In this document: in pieces, positions 14,434 through 24,978 of the stretch
How the letters are laid out: every line of letters starts with the position of its first letter
Position numbering within the stretch: the stretch's first letter is position 1
NCBI RefSeq assembly: GCF_033115175.1
Contig: NC_084840.1
Span: 75,903,179 to 75,967,178 of the forward strand
Source: Lepus europaeus
Lineage: Eukaryota; Chordata; Mammalia; Lagomorpha; Leporidae
DNA: 64,000 nt
Reading direction: 5' to 3'
Position numbers and translations under genes: made by a program
The notes under the pieces: model-generated
The model's database searches: none
Told to the model about the DNA's origin: nothing
What the model saw: the letters and a program-made list of their open reading frames with translations, nothing else

Positions 14434-14745
14434 AAGAGCAGACATTGTGATGCAGCAAGTTATGCGGCTGCTTGGGTTACCTGTATCCCATATGGCAGTG
14501 CCAGTTCTAGTCCCAGCTGTTCCACACTTTCGATCCAGCCCCTACTAATGTGTCTGGAAAGCAGCAAACGATCACCTGAGTACTTGGGCTCTTGCCACCC
14601 ATGTGGGAGACCCAGATGGAGCTTTTGGCTCCTGGCTTCAGCCTGGACCAGACCTGGGTATTGTGAGCATTTGGGGAGTGAACCAGTGGATAGAAGATCT
14701 TTCTCCATCTCTCCTTTCTCATGCTTTCAAATAAATTTTAAAAAA
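14434..14745 (+). mobile_element. C-type SINE, older
   Basis: AGAGCAGACATTGTGATGCAGC head to AAATAAATTTTAAAAAA tail. Confidence 0.87.
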
Positions 14746-15103
14746 TATGGTAAGCTACTGTGTTGTTATTCGATATTTAATTTTGTAATCATTCAATGTA
14801 AAGTATATAAATCTCTAAGTTACTTATGGAGGGAAACATCTTATCAGAGACATTACATTCCCTCAGTGAATGTGAATTTGAATGAGCCAAGCTTGATTTT
14901 TAGCTTTAGGAAATGATTACATGAGCATAAAAATGAGAAGCAGCTTTATTCCTTTCTTTAAATGTCAAACGTGGATTTTCTGCCAGGCATATAAAAAAGA
15001 AAGGTTTGCACAGTTAAAATCTTATCTGGCTGCTAGCACAGCATTTTAATTTTTGTTCATAGTAAGTAGACATCACTACACATTTAAAAGATAAAATAAA
15101 AAG

Positions 15104-15349
15104 ATGCAGCTTCCTCCTAATGCACCTGGGAGGCAGTGGGCAGCAGACGGCAGTTCAAGTCCTGGGATCCTGCCACCCCTGTGGGAGAACCAGACTGAGT
15201 TCCAGGATCCTGGCTCTTGGCCTGGGCCTGGCCCGGCCCTGGCTTAGTGGGAATTTGAGGAGTGAAACAGTGGATGAAATATTTCTCTGTGTGTGTGTGT
15301 GTCCCTGTCTGCCACTCTGCCTTTCAAATAATTTAAAAAAAAAAAAAAA
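15104..15349 (+). mobile_element. C-type SINE, 5'-truncated
   Basis: Starts within CAGCTTCCTCCTAATGCACCTGGG and ends in poly(A). The CT tract has become (TG)n. Confidence 0.88.
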
Positions 15350-15390
15350 AGAATTTTCTAGTGGGGTTGGAAGGATATTCAACAACATGT

Positions 15391-15680
15391 CTTTTTAAAG
15401 ATTTATTTATTTATATGAAAGGCAGTTACAGAAAAAGAGAGAGAGAGAATTAATCCTTTATCCACTGGTTCACTCCTCAAATGGCCACAAACGGGTCTAG
15501 GCCAGGACAAAGCTAGGAGCCTGGAAATCTTTCTGGGTCTCCCATATAGGTGACAGGGACCCAAGTACTTGGGCCATGTTCCACTACCTTTCCTGGGGCA
15601 TTAGCAGGGAGCTGGACCAGAAGCAGAGTAGCCAGGAACATCTCAAGTGACAGCTTTAACCACTGCACCACAACTCCAGT
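15391..15680 (-). mobile_element. C-type SINE, antisense
   Basis: TTAAAGATTTATTTATTTATATG through CACTGCACCACAACTCCAG. Confidence 0.88.
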
Positions 15681-15888
15681 TCCCAACATGTTTTATAGTA
15701 CGTTATGAATTATGTCAATATTTGGATGCTCTCCATAACTCAGTGATCCAATATTTTCCAAATGACCTATGCCAGGGGTTCAAAGAACAAGGTAAACCAA
15801 CTGGATTTCAATGTAACAAGGCTCAAAAAGTTCATTAATATGCTCTTATAATTAACACCACAGGTAACCTTTAAGAAAGTAGAATTTG

Positions 15889-16226
15889 TGGGGCCGGCGC
15901 CATGGCGCACTAGGTTAATCTTCCACCTGCGGCGCCAGCATCCCATATGGGCACCAGGTTCTAGTCCCAGTTGCTCCTCTTCCACTCCAGCTCTCTGCTG
16001 TGGCCTGGGATGGCAATGGAGGATGGTCCAAGTGCTTGGGCCCCTGCACCTGCATTGGAGACCAGGAAGAAGCACCTGGCTCCTAGCTTCAGACTGACAT
16101 AGCTCTGGCCGTTGCGGCCATTTATGGAGTGAACCAACGGAAGGAAGACCTTTCTCTCTGTCTCTCTCTTTCACTGCCTGTAACTACCTGTCAAATGAAT
16201 CAATAAAAATCTTAAAAAAAAAAAAA
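15889..16226 (+). mobile_element. Young C-type SINE with target duplication
   Basis: GGGGCCGGCGCCATGGCGC head. AAAGTAGAATTTGT before it and AAAGTAGAATCTGT after it (one mismatch) are the target duplication. Confidence 0.94.
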
Positions 16227-16240
16227 AAAGTAGAATCTGT

Positions 16241-17281
16241 TCAGTTTGGGTCAAAGAAGAATATTTACAATTATTTGAAAAAGATATAAACATACTCCTT
16301 CCTTTTTTTCAACCACCAACCTGCATGAAGCTGGGTTTTCTTTTATTCTCCAATCCAAACAATGATAAATCACAATAGAGTAAATACAAAATTAAAGGCT
16401 AGACTGATAAAAATGTAAATGCATTCTCTTAGCATTTCCTGCTTTGAGAGTTAGTTATTTTGCATGAAGTACAAGTTATTGATAGCATATAATGAAGCTA
16501 CTGCTATTTCAAAATAAATATTAGTTTTTAAATTTTACAATTTTAATTTCAAATATAATAAACAGAGCCCATATGAGCAAGAGCTCTTCGGCACTGTAAA
16601 TAATTTTTGAGAAAGTACAGAAATCCTCAGGCCAAAAAGCCTGCGAGCTGCTGTACTGCCTTACACTGCCGGAGTTGTCCTAAATCCAAACCACTCCAAT
16701 ACCATCGAGTTTCATCCTAACCAAAGGTTAGGGTAGGACAGAAATCCCTGGGCGTCTAGAGCCTGGGTCTCCTTTGGGGCCTGGAGGGTTTCCCACTCTG
16801 GAGCTGTACTGGGTAGGTAAACGGAATACCTTTTGTTTGCCTAGCTGAGAAACAGAATGGGCTGTTTTAGAAAAGTGCGGATATGCAAGTTGAGGATCTG
16901 AAATCCTGTTCCCTGAAAACCATCTGTGCAGATGGAATCTTTGGAAAAATCTTCGTTTTCCCCAGAAGAGTAAGCTTGTCTGGAGGCCCTGTTTGAAAAG
17001 GCAGGAAGAAGAAAACACATCACCTTAGAGAAGGCACACATGCAGCCTGAGTTAAGACCCCTTCCAGAAAACCTGTTCTCCACAGCCCCAGGGACAGAGA
17101 AGCAGGCTTGCTAATTAATATGCATCTCCATTCCCATGCCTGTGGTCTGGTGAGTCATCCCACAGAGCGCCTGACTGGCTGTGCAGTCTTAGGCTGTGAT
17201 TTGGCTAAAGGCATGGGTGGGCAGTCTAACAGACCTGGAATTCATTCCCAGCTGTGGCTGAGCAAAATGAAGCAGGCTTGG
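16241..17281. other. Gene-free flank
   Basis: AT-rich to 16600, then ordinary sequence. No exon recognised. Confidence 0.5.
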
Positions 17282-17432
17282 AGGCTGGAGCTGGAGGTGT
17301 ATCTTAGCACTGGCTCAAGCCTAGACTGCTTCACTTCCAGTGCACCTGGGAAAGCAGCAGAAGATGGCCCAAGTGCTTGGGTCCCTGCTATCCATATGGA
17401 AGACCCAGGTGTAGTTTCCAGGATACTGGTTT
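17282..17432 (+). mobile_element. C-type SINE, 5' part, interrupted by the solo LTR
   Basis: An older diverged copy, recognisable from CACCTGGGAAAGCAGCAG through GAAGACCCAGGTG. It continues at 17939. Confidence 0.75.
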
Positions 17433-17934
17433 TGTTACCGGAGAAATTGCAGGGTTCTTGTCTTCCCGCTAGAAGGAATTCAGCCGTGAGACAGAGAGTA
17501 GTGGGAGGTAAAAGTAGCAAAGTTTATTAGGGTAGGGACATCCGTAAGAACGGACGGGCACCTCTCCAGACAGGACCTGAGAGAGAGTGCCCAGTCTACA
17601 TTTAGGCTGGGGTTTTTAAAGAAGTGGGTCTTTGTCTTCACATGCTTCCTCCTGGAAAGAAAGACTTAATGGATGTAAATGTTAAGAAGCTTCTTCCTGT
17701 GGAAGGTCTGAAACAAAGGACTTTATGGATGCAAATATTATCAGACAGGAGGAAGGCAGCAGGGTGTTTGAGATGCAGATACTGGGATGCACCTGGGAGA
17801 TTGTGGAAGATTGTCAGGCAGGAGGCAGGAGGGGTGGGGGCCTCCACCTGGCAGGTTATCAGGTATGCTGGACATAGACATCTCTTTAGGCCTATCACAC
17901 ACACATAAGCTCATAACTGACTTCCTACCTAACA
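17433..17934 (-). mobile_element. Solo LTR of a class-I-type endogenous retrovirus
   Basis: 502 bp with terminal TGTTA...TAACA and a 4-bp target duplication GTTT (17429-17432 and 17935-17938). On the minus strand it has a TATA-like TTTAAAAA near 17611-17620 and AATAAA at 17528-17523. The region after the signal (CACGGCTGAATTCCTTCTAGCGGG) resembles U5 of mammalian gamma-type LTRs. It has no internal coding region, so it probably arose by LTR-LTR recombination. It splits a SINE whose halves join correctly across it. Confidence 0.88.
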
Positions 17935-17938
17935 GTTT

Positions 17939-17997
17939 CAGCCTGGTTCAGTAATGATCATTGCAGCCCTTTGTGGAGTGAACCAGCCGATGGGAGA

Positions 17998-18039
<42 letters not shown>

Positions 18040-18092
18040 GTGTCTGTTGCTCTGCCTTTACAATAAATAAGTCTTTCAAGATTAAAAATTCA
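17939..18092 (+). mobile_element. C-type SINE, 3' part, after the solo LTR
   Basis: Resumes with CAGCCTGGTTCAG, then TTTGTGGAGTGAACCAGC, a CT tract and AATAAATAAGTCTTT. Confidence 0.75.
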
Positions 18093-18094
18093 AG

Positions 18095-18300
18095 CATGCT
18101 CCTTAAGTTCCTCAGCCTCAATTCTGTAAACTGGGGATAACAACATCTACCTGTGACAATTGGGTCAGTAAGTACCCTGGGGGATTCAGGGCTCATTCTG
18201 TGCCGGGAATCTTCCAGAGCCTTTTATTTATAAGACTTAGTCCTCACAACAAGCCTATGGACTTACTTCTAAGGGTACAGCTTGAAAACTTGCTATGAGA
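18095..18300. repeat. MIR-like remnants
   Basis: CTCAATTCTGTAAACTGGGG and CTTAGTCCTCACAACAAGCC are characteristic MIR segments, diverged. Confidence 0.6.
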
Positions 18301-18334
18301 TCTCAAATCCCCTTGAGCTATATGGTAAAAATAA

Positions 18335-18865
18335 TATTTTAAGTGTTAAAGTGATCATATAGATCAGATTGTTTAGTAATAATAATAGATAGAATTACAT
18401 GAGAAGCAGTCCATACAGCAGACTCATAGAATGGCAATCACTTTAAATAGCACTCTGATCTCAGAATCAGCTGTTAAGACATTCTGGTCTGACTGAGAAG
18501 CCCACGAGAGCATGTCAGGCATGGAAAGCCAGGACACTGGTGCAAAAAGTGTCCCTACATGAAGGACCTCTGTGGGTGAGACTTTGCTCATGGCCTTGTC
18601 TAAACACTGATGGAGTTTGTGGATTCAAAAGGCTTCCACAGCCTAGACAGTTCATGTCAAGAGCCTTGGGTGATCACTGATGTCACACCTAAGAGTGTTA
18701 ATCATTAAATTAGCAACAGGAGTCACTGTGTACTGACTTCTTATGCAAGACCTCTGTCCTCAAAAAGCTGTATTATGAGAATTAATGGTAAAACTTGTCC
18801 TCAAAGAAGTAGAGGATATTCTTATGTCTCATAAGTTATAGTTATGTCTAAAGTACTCATAGAAG
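18335..18865 (+). mobile_element. L1 fragment, lagomorph-type 3' UTR
   Basis: Runs such as ACAGCAGACTCATAGAATGG, AGGCATGGAAAGCCAGGACA and ACAGGAGTCACTGTGTACT match my memory of the rabbit L1 3' UTR, with gaps and substitutions. No ORF2 sequence is attached. The end is diverged and approximate. Confidence 0.7.
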
Positions 18866-18949
18866 ATTTATCATTCTTAAGTGCTTCTTTAAAGTTAAGT
18901 AAGTTTCTCAAACATGGACTCTTGTATGTTTTAAAGTCATAAAAAGAAT

Positions 18950-20007
18950 ACAAAATGGTTAAAGGCCTCAGGGCTATCAATGAGACAGTTGCTTCAATGC
19001 TTCTTATTGTGTGCTAAACCTTTGTCTAAGGGATAATTTCTTCTGCATCCCATTAAACCCAGAATCTGGGAAAGTAAGGATACAGAATTTCCCAAACAAA
19101 AGCTCAGGTTTCTAAACAAGAGAGAGATTACTTGGGATTCCACTGAGATTCTAACCCCCAAAAAAGTGTGCTCTTTCAGTCAAGAGAAAGGAAGCTATTC
19201 TCTGTAGAGGAACACCACAGACTAAAAGGCAACTAAAGACATTTCTGGGAATGGCAGGATTCTGTGAAAAATGGGTTAAAGAGCTTTTAACAGAAGCCCC
19301 AACATTAGGAATACCCGAGTGGGCCATTCACCTTGTTTATAAAAGGATCCCCTTCAAATCAATTGTAGCCTAAATGGAAGGGGCTTTACCAGGGCTACTG
19401 AGCATGCCTACCTCAGTGAAATTAGAATTAAATTTCTACCTCTTGAGTCTTCATAAGTACTCAAGACATGTCTGCTTATTCTTGTGATGTCTTCAAAAAA
19501 CAAAAAGCAAAGCTTTTGCTTTCATCACATAAAGACTACTGCACCTTAAGGCAGACATGTTGATCCTCAGACATGTTTTGATTCTCTCTGGGAGCTGTTA
19601 TTGACAAGAAAACTCCTTAATGGATTCTTCTATTAGAATCCTCTATGCTCAGGCTCAATGGTTTTATAATCTGTGTAAGGGTAGCCTATTGCAGGGAGCC
19701 TATAAGATATGTTATTCCACTTGCAATTGGTTTTGTTCCAGTTTTGCTTATGCTGGCTGATAAACTTACATATTTCAGAACTCAATAACTTATGAGAATA
19801 GCTGATCATGCAGAGGATATAGTCATTGAGGGTGACTAAGAGTACTCCAGCTCATGAAACGAATTCGTTAGATGAGACAGAAAGAGACTTCCAGACCGAG
19901 GACAGACAGGGCCTAGGCCCAGGTCAGCAGGAAGTCCCTACAGAAGATACGATTCTATGCCCTTCAGCATCCCTTAAGATTAAGGTCTGGAATCTCTGAT
20001 GGGGGAA
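18950..20007 (+). pseudogene. Decayed gamma-type retroviral internal region (pol remnant)
   Basis: Nucleotide-level resemblance to the reverse-transcriptase region of murine-leukaemia-like proviruses appears around 18955-19290 (the stretch before and after the ACACCACAGACTAAAAGGCAA block). The rest is too decayed to assign; env may be represented. Stops and frameshifts occur throughout, so no protein can be made. A purine run GGGGGAA (20001-20007) immediately precedes the LTR, as a polypurine tract should. Confidence 0.65.
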
Positions 20008-20460
20008 TGATATAGGTAGGCAGATAGGATTAAATTAATTAGATTCATGAGCTGGAAAAACACAGCTCCCCACCCCCTATGTAATCTCATGCTCTCACCT
20101 GATCTTACCTGTGTACGCCCATTACACAACCACTCCCCTTTTGGAAGTGGATAAAAGATGTAGAGTGTGCTGGGCCCCTCCCTTGTCCCATGCCTCTGGG
20201 TGTGCAGCCCTCTGGCCACCCCTCACTCTGCCTTCCTGCCTATGCACTGCACTACCTGTGCTTACTCCCAACCTCATGCTTTGCTCCATGTGGTTCTGGC
20301 CTGTGGACCTCTCACACGTGGCTCCCGGTCTGCTCTCTGCCCAGTATGGACTCCTCAGCTCACACTTCTGGACTCTTTCTCCTTTAAATAAAGCCCTTAC
20401 TTTCCTGTGCATTTCTCTCACTAAATAAATGCTAAACCTTACCATGTCACCTGTTTTATT
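20008..20460 (+). mobile_element. 3' LTR of the decayed provirus (right end uncertain)
   Basis: Starts TGATATAGG right after the polypurine tract. It has a TATA box ATAAAAG at 20151-20157 and AATAAA at 20387-20392, in the normal U3-R order. The 3' end is not resolved, and no 5' LTR is seen. It does not look like the same LTR family as the copy at 17433. Confidence 0.6.
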
Positions 20461-20523
20461 AGAGCCGATACTCAGAATTCTTATCTGAATAGATGGCAAG
20501 GACCCTCAAGATACTAAAATTTA

Positions 20524-20850
20524 GGAGCCGGCACTATGGCATAGTGGGTAAAGCCGCTGCCTGCAGTGCCAGCATCCCTTATGGGTGCCAGTTCGAGTCC
20601 CAGCTGCTCCACTTCTGATTCAGCTCTCTACTATGGCCTGGGAAAGCAGTGGAACATGGGCCAAGTCCTTGGGCCCCTGCACCCACGTGGAAGACCTGGA
20701 GGAGGCTCCTGGTTCCTGGCTTCGGATCAGCCTAGCTCTGGCCATTGTGGCCATTTGGGAAGTGAACCAGTGGATGGAAGACCTCTCTCTCTCTCTCTCT
20801 GCCTCTACCTCTCTATAACTCTGCCTTTCAAATAAATAAATAAAATATTT
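20524..20850 (+). mobile_element. C-type SINE
   Basis: GAGCCGGCACTATGGCATAG head to AAATAAATAAATAAAATA tail. Confidence 0.93.
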
Positions 20851-21059
20851 AAAATGATTAAAAGTAATGATATTAACATCAAAATAATGAATAAAGGTAA
20901 CCCATATCAACAAGCCTAAGAAGTTAATTATGGATTTCCTTACATTCTAAGAACTCTTGTCCCTATTTAACACATCTGAAGTTGGACTTTCTTTTGCATC
21001 AAATGTGCCTATGATTTATTACACTTTGCACATGAAGGTAATAAATTGATGAGACATCT

Positions 21060-21160
21060 TACCAATATGATACAAATTTCCTCAATTTATGAATGAGAGA
21101 ACAAGCTAAAGCCACTGAGGTAACTCGTCCAACTCCACACATCTAGAATGAACCTGGAAC
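21060..21160. repeat. MIR-like remnant
   Basis: ATGAATGAGAGAACAAGCTAAAG, then GGTAACTCGTCCAACTCCAC, echoes the MIR core. Confidence 0.45.
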
Positions 21161-21675
21161 ACCACCTCCAGAGCATGGGGTGGCCCAGTGCCACTCTGCA
21201 GCAGGCTGGCCGCCTTCCCTCCTAGCACCTTTGAATCCCTCAGGTAGCCAGGACTTGAGTGAATGAACCAAGGCTCTATCAGCCAGGTCCAATGTCTCTC
21301 TGGCCCTTGTTCAACAAACGCAGCTGCAAAGCAAGATACCTTTACTCAGTGAATCCCAGACGACAACAGAGTCACTCTTGGCTGCTGCTTAAGTTTAGAC
21401 CTCTGGGAACTCAAAATGGACAAATTACCTGTACCCACCTCCCCACCACCACACCCCAGGTCTAAGCATTGACTGACAATACTACGCCATGAAATTTTTA
21501 CATATGGGGACCCTTCTCTGCTGTCCTACACCCATTAGATTTCAATTGTCCACTACCCCAACCTGCCCCTAATTTTCATCTTATCATGAAGACATTTAAA
21601 ACGTGTGTGGAAAATACAATGAAAAGATAAATCTGTTTGGGTGCAAACAGATTTTGAAATATGTGCCAACACAAA

Positions 21676-21801
21676 GGCTCTTCTAGAAGTTCATGAAAAA
21701 TGCACCATATGAAAAACTATGCATGGATTTCAAAAACTTTTGCACAAAAATGAGCTTGTCCTTTCATTTCATTTTCCCATGAACTTTTTTGAAGTACCCT
21801 C
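21676..21801. mobile_element. Short mariner-type MITE
   Basis: Imperfect terminal inverted repeats: AGAAGTTCATGAAAAATG at the left and CATTTTCCCATGAACTTTTTT...ACCCTC at the right, about 126 bp apart. Between them is a palindromic TATGCATGGATTTCAAAAA / TTTTGCAC core. It resembles MITEs derived from Hsmar2-type mariners, as I remember them. A related copy lies at 61515. Confidence 0.6.
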
Positions 21802-21894
21802 AGCATGGCCCATCTTGTTCAGCTGCTATCTCTCAAACTCAATAGGACACCACAAACTCCTCCCCCAAGTATAGATGCCTTGAATTATAAATCA

Positions 21895-21990
21895 CCACCC
21901 CCTCACAGTGAGGCCAGGACACTAGGCATTTTGGAAAATCTCCCCAGGCAATTGTGATGTGCAACTCTGATTAAGAACCATTGAATTCAA
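21895..21990 (+). mobile_element. MER5A-like right end
   Basis: GAAAATCTCCCCAGGCAATTGTGATGTGC, then GATTAAGAACCATTG. Confidence 0.6.
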
Positions 21991-22861
21991 ACTGATGGGC
22001 TCTGACTTCTAACTGCTAATCCCATTTGGCTGGGGCCCCAGCTAGGAGGCCAAAAGGCTGATGGGCCAGGATTGGCATTAAACAGGGCTGCTCCCAAGCG
22101 AGGCTGGATCAGCTGTGGGTTCAGCAGAGTGTTCCAGAGGACAAAAGCTCATGAAGTTCAAACACTCTCCCAACACACAGGCAGTGGGCACCTTGTCACC
22201 AGCACTTTCAGCTTGGAAAGTTGAAAGAATGAGTTGTGAAGGCTCTGAAGAACCAGGTGGAGGAAGCAGTGAGACAGTAGTGAACAAGTTGGGAAGATTG
22301 GGGCAGATCCAAGGCAAAGATTGTGTCGGTCAAGGCCACTGCTCTTTCTCCTGCTCTAAACACAGAATGAGCAGTCACACATGGCTCAGATCCGCCAGGA
22401 GCCTGGCCTCATGTTTTATCAAAATGCTCAGCCCTGCCACACTGTTTCCAATTGTAATTCTAGAAATCATCTTCAAGTGGAGGTGCCAAGTCCCCGACAC
22501 CCATTCGCTTCACTGCTAGGGGTGGAAAGACATGAAGGGATGAAGAAAGAGTAACCTGGGAGTCAGGACTATTTCTTGAGCTCTGGAGGGAAAATCAGGT
22601 CAAGTGAGAAGGCCACGGGTCTGTACTTCTTTTGTACTGAGTCTTGACTGATACGTGCAGGGTAACCGATTGGCTCACCTTGAGCAAGCAATGAATGGTG
22701 AAGTCGTCATAGAAGCTAGCTAAAGGTTATTTTCTTTGTTTTTTTCTCTGTGAAGCTTTGGAAGAGTCTAGAAAAGGGGTAGGGGAGGGTGAGAAAGGAA
22801 AGGAACCTAAAGTGATCCCTGCCTTCTGGTGATGTTTGCTTCCTGGGGCCTCTTATGTGAT

Positions 22862-23215
22862 GCGACACTGATACTGTGGCTCAGCGAGTTAAGCCACTGC
22901 CTGCAAGGCTGGCGTCCCATACTTGTCCAGACTCCTGGTTCAGACCCTTGCTCGAGTCCTGGCTGCTGTGCTTCCAATCCAGATGCCTGCTAATGCACTT
23001 GGGAAAGCAGAGGAAGATGGTCTGAGTACTCGGATCCATGCCACCCACAGGGGAGACCAGGAGGGAGCTCCTGGCTATAGCATTAAACCTGCCCAGGCCC
23101 AGCCACTTGTGGCCATACGGGGAGTGAACCAGCAGATGAAAGATCTCTTTTTCTCTGACTCTGTGTCTCTCTCTCTGTCACTCTGCCCTTCAAATAAGCA
23201 AATACTTTTAAAAAA
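22862..23215 (+). mobile_element. C-type SINE, older
   Basis: CGACACTGATACTGTGGCTCAGC head to CAAATAAGCAAATACTTTTAAAAA tail, with a short insertion near 22925. Confidence 0.85.
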
Positions 23216-23657
23216 TAAAAACTTGCTGTTTGGAAGGGTTGGGGAGGAAGAATGGAACAAAAGGCATAAAAATGGTTGCATCAATCTGCATGACACAGTA
23301 GTAGCAGACAAAGCATCACACCCAGAGCCCAGAGAAAAGCATGGGTCCTCATGTGAATAATGGACTCCATCAGGTGCCAACACTGGTTCACTCACTGCAA
23401 CATTTATGCCACTCTGATGCCAGATGTTAATAATCCTGTGGGACCACAGGAACTCTCCCTACTCATTTCTCTTTTCCACCAACCTAAAACCACTCTAAAA
23501 AAAAAGTCTGTTATTAAAAAATGGAACCAGCTTCTTTCCCAAAGGTGGTCACTACACAATCTGCACTTGCCATGCCCTGTTTAAAGGCAGAAAATGTAGT
23601 GGCAGGCCAGAGCTGAGAGGTACGGTAACCATAAATGTCAACTAAAGACTTCTTCTA

Positions 23658-23914
23658 GGGCCAGTGCTGTGGCGTGGTGGGCAAAGCCGCTGCCTGCAGT
23701 GCCAGCATCCCATGTGGGTGCCAGTTGAGTCCCGGTTGCGCCTCTTCTGATCCAGCTCTCTGCTGTGGCCTGGGAAAGCAGTGGAAGATGGCCCAAGTCC
23801 TTGGGCCCCTGCAACTGCATGGTAGACCTAGAAGAAGCTCCTGGCTCCTGGCTTCAGAACAGCACAGCTCCAGCCATTGCAGCCAACTGGGGAGTGAACC
23901 AGTGGATGGAAGAC

Positions 23915-23945
<31 letters not shown>

Positions 23946-24045
23946 AACTGGGGAGTGAACCAGTGGATGGAAGACCTCTCTCTCTCTGTCCTCTCTCTGT
24001 GTGTAACTATGACTTTCAAGTAAATAAATAAATCTTAAAAAAATA
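23658..24045 (+). mobile_element. C-type SINE with internal 61-bp tandem duplication
   Basis: GGGCCAGTGCTGTGGCGTGG head. The block AACTGGGGAGTGAACCAGTG plus CT tract occurs twice, at 23885 and at 23946, so the copy is longer than its relatives. Confidence 0.92.
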
Positions 24046-24121
24046 AAGACTCCATTCCCTACCGCCACCAAAAAGAAAAGGATCAAGAGGTACACTTCAT
24101 CAGTATATTTCAACCAGGTGT

Positions 24122-24127
24122 TTTATT
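24122..24127 (-). terminator. PFKFB3: PFKFB3 poly(A) signal AATAAA
   Basis: The minus strand reads CCAGACCAATAAAACACC. This is the canonical hexamer at the end of the SINE-free stretch, so cleavage is expected near 24.10 kb. A SINE tail begins just below, at 24045. Confidence 0.75.
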
Positions 24128-24328
24128 GGTCTGGCAACTGCAAAATATACAAATTTCTGAAAGGCATTCCCTGTTTGAAAGTGAGCACAGCTTCCTCCCA
24201 GGTTATTAATTCAGTCAAATATACAGAGAACAGAGAAGTCATCAGTCACACATAAAAGGGCCCCAAACCCAATGAACAACTAAACCCAATCTATACAGCT
24301 TTCTATGTTTAGGCTCCCTTATACATAT

Positions 24329-24342
24329 TAAATAAATAAATA
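24329..24342 (-). promoter_or_regulatory. AU-rich element in PFKFB3 3' UTR
   Basis: Transcript sense TATTTATTTATTTA holds three overlapping AUUUA pentamers and a UUAUUUAUU nonamer. The inducible PFKFB3 mRNA is known for AUUUA-mediated instability. It lies about 200 nt upstream of the poly(A) signal. Confidence 0.75.
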
Positions 24343-24958
24343 GCACATCTGCTATCAAAATAATAAAAAAATAAATTTCAAGTATTACAAATGAAAGATA
24401 ATCATTGGTGTGGTTCAAACAGTTTTTCTTCTCCCCAAAAATGAAGAGTTTTTTTTTTTTTTTTTTTGCCCATGGTTTCAGGACAGAATACAGAGAGGGA
24501 AACCCACCCAAAAACAAATATGCAAAGTTAAGAAAATTGGTCCCAGGAGATTTTTTGGGGGGGGGGGGTAGTGGGCGGGTAGAGTGAAGATTCAGTAGGA
24601 GCAGAGGTACCACAGCTGCGGCTCACGCTCACCCTGTCCACAGCCTCCTCCAAAGCCAGGTCACTGGCTTTCAAATTAAGCAGCATTCTACTTCCTCCAA
24701 GATGCCTCCAGCCTGTCCTTTATGTCTCTCTCTCTCCCCATCTAGGCCCTGGCACACCAAAGCCCCATGTTAGTTCAAGCATTCTTCATCTATGTCTTGA
24801 TTTCGGGAAATAAGGCGAGATGGGAACTGCACCTGCACCACGCCCCAACCTAGGTTCAAAGCGTCAGCTCTGACAACTACAGGATGAGACCCGAAAGTGG
24901 CATTCTCAAGAGCAAATGGGCAGGCCCCTCCCTCCTGTCTCAAAGATGACTGGCCGGC

Positions 24959-24978
24959 GCACACACACACACACACAC
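24959..24978 (-). repeat. (UG)n tract in PFKFB3 3' UTR
   Basis: (CA)n on the plus strand, so UG in the transcript. CACGTGTGCATGTGCACAC follows. Confidence 0.9.

Noticed and set aside
18950-20007. Possible intact retroviral gene
   Set aside because: Stops and frameshifts are frequent and no long frame remains. It is described only as a remnant.
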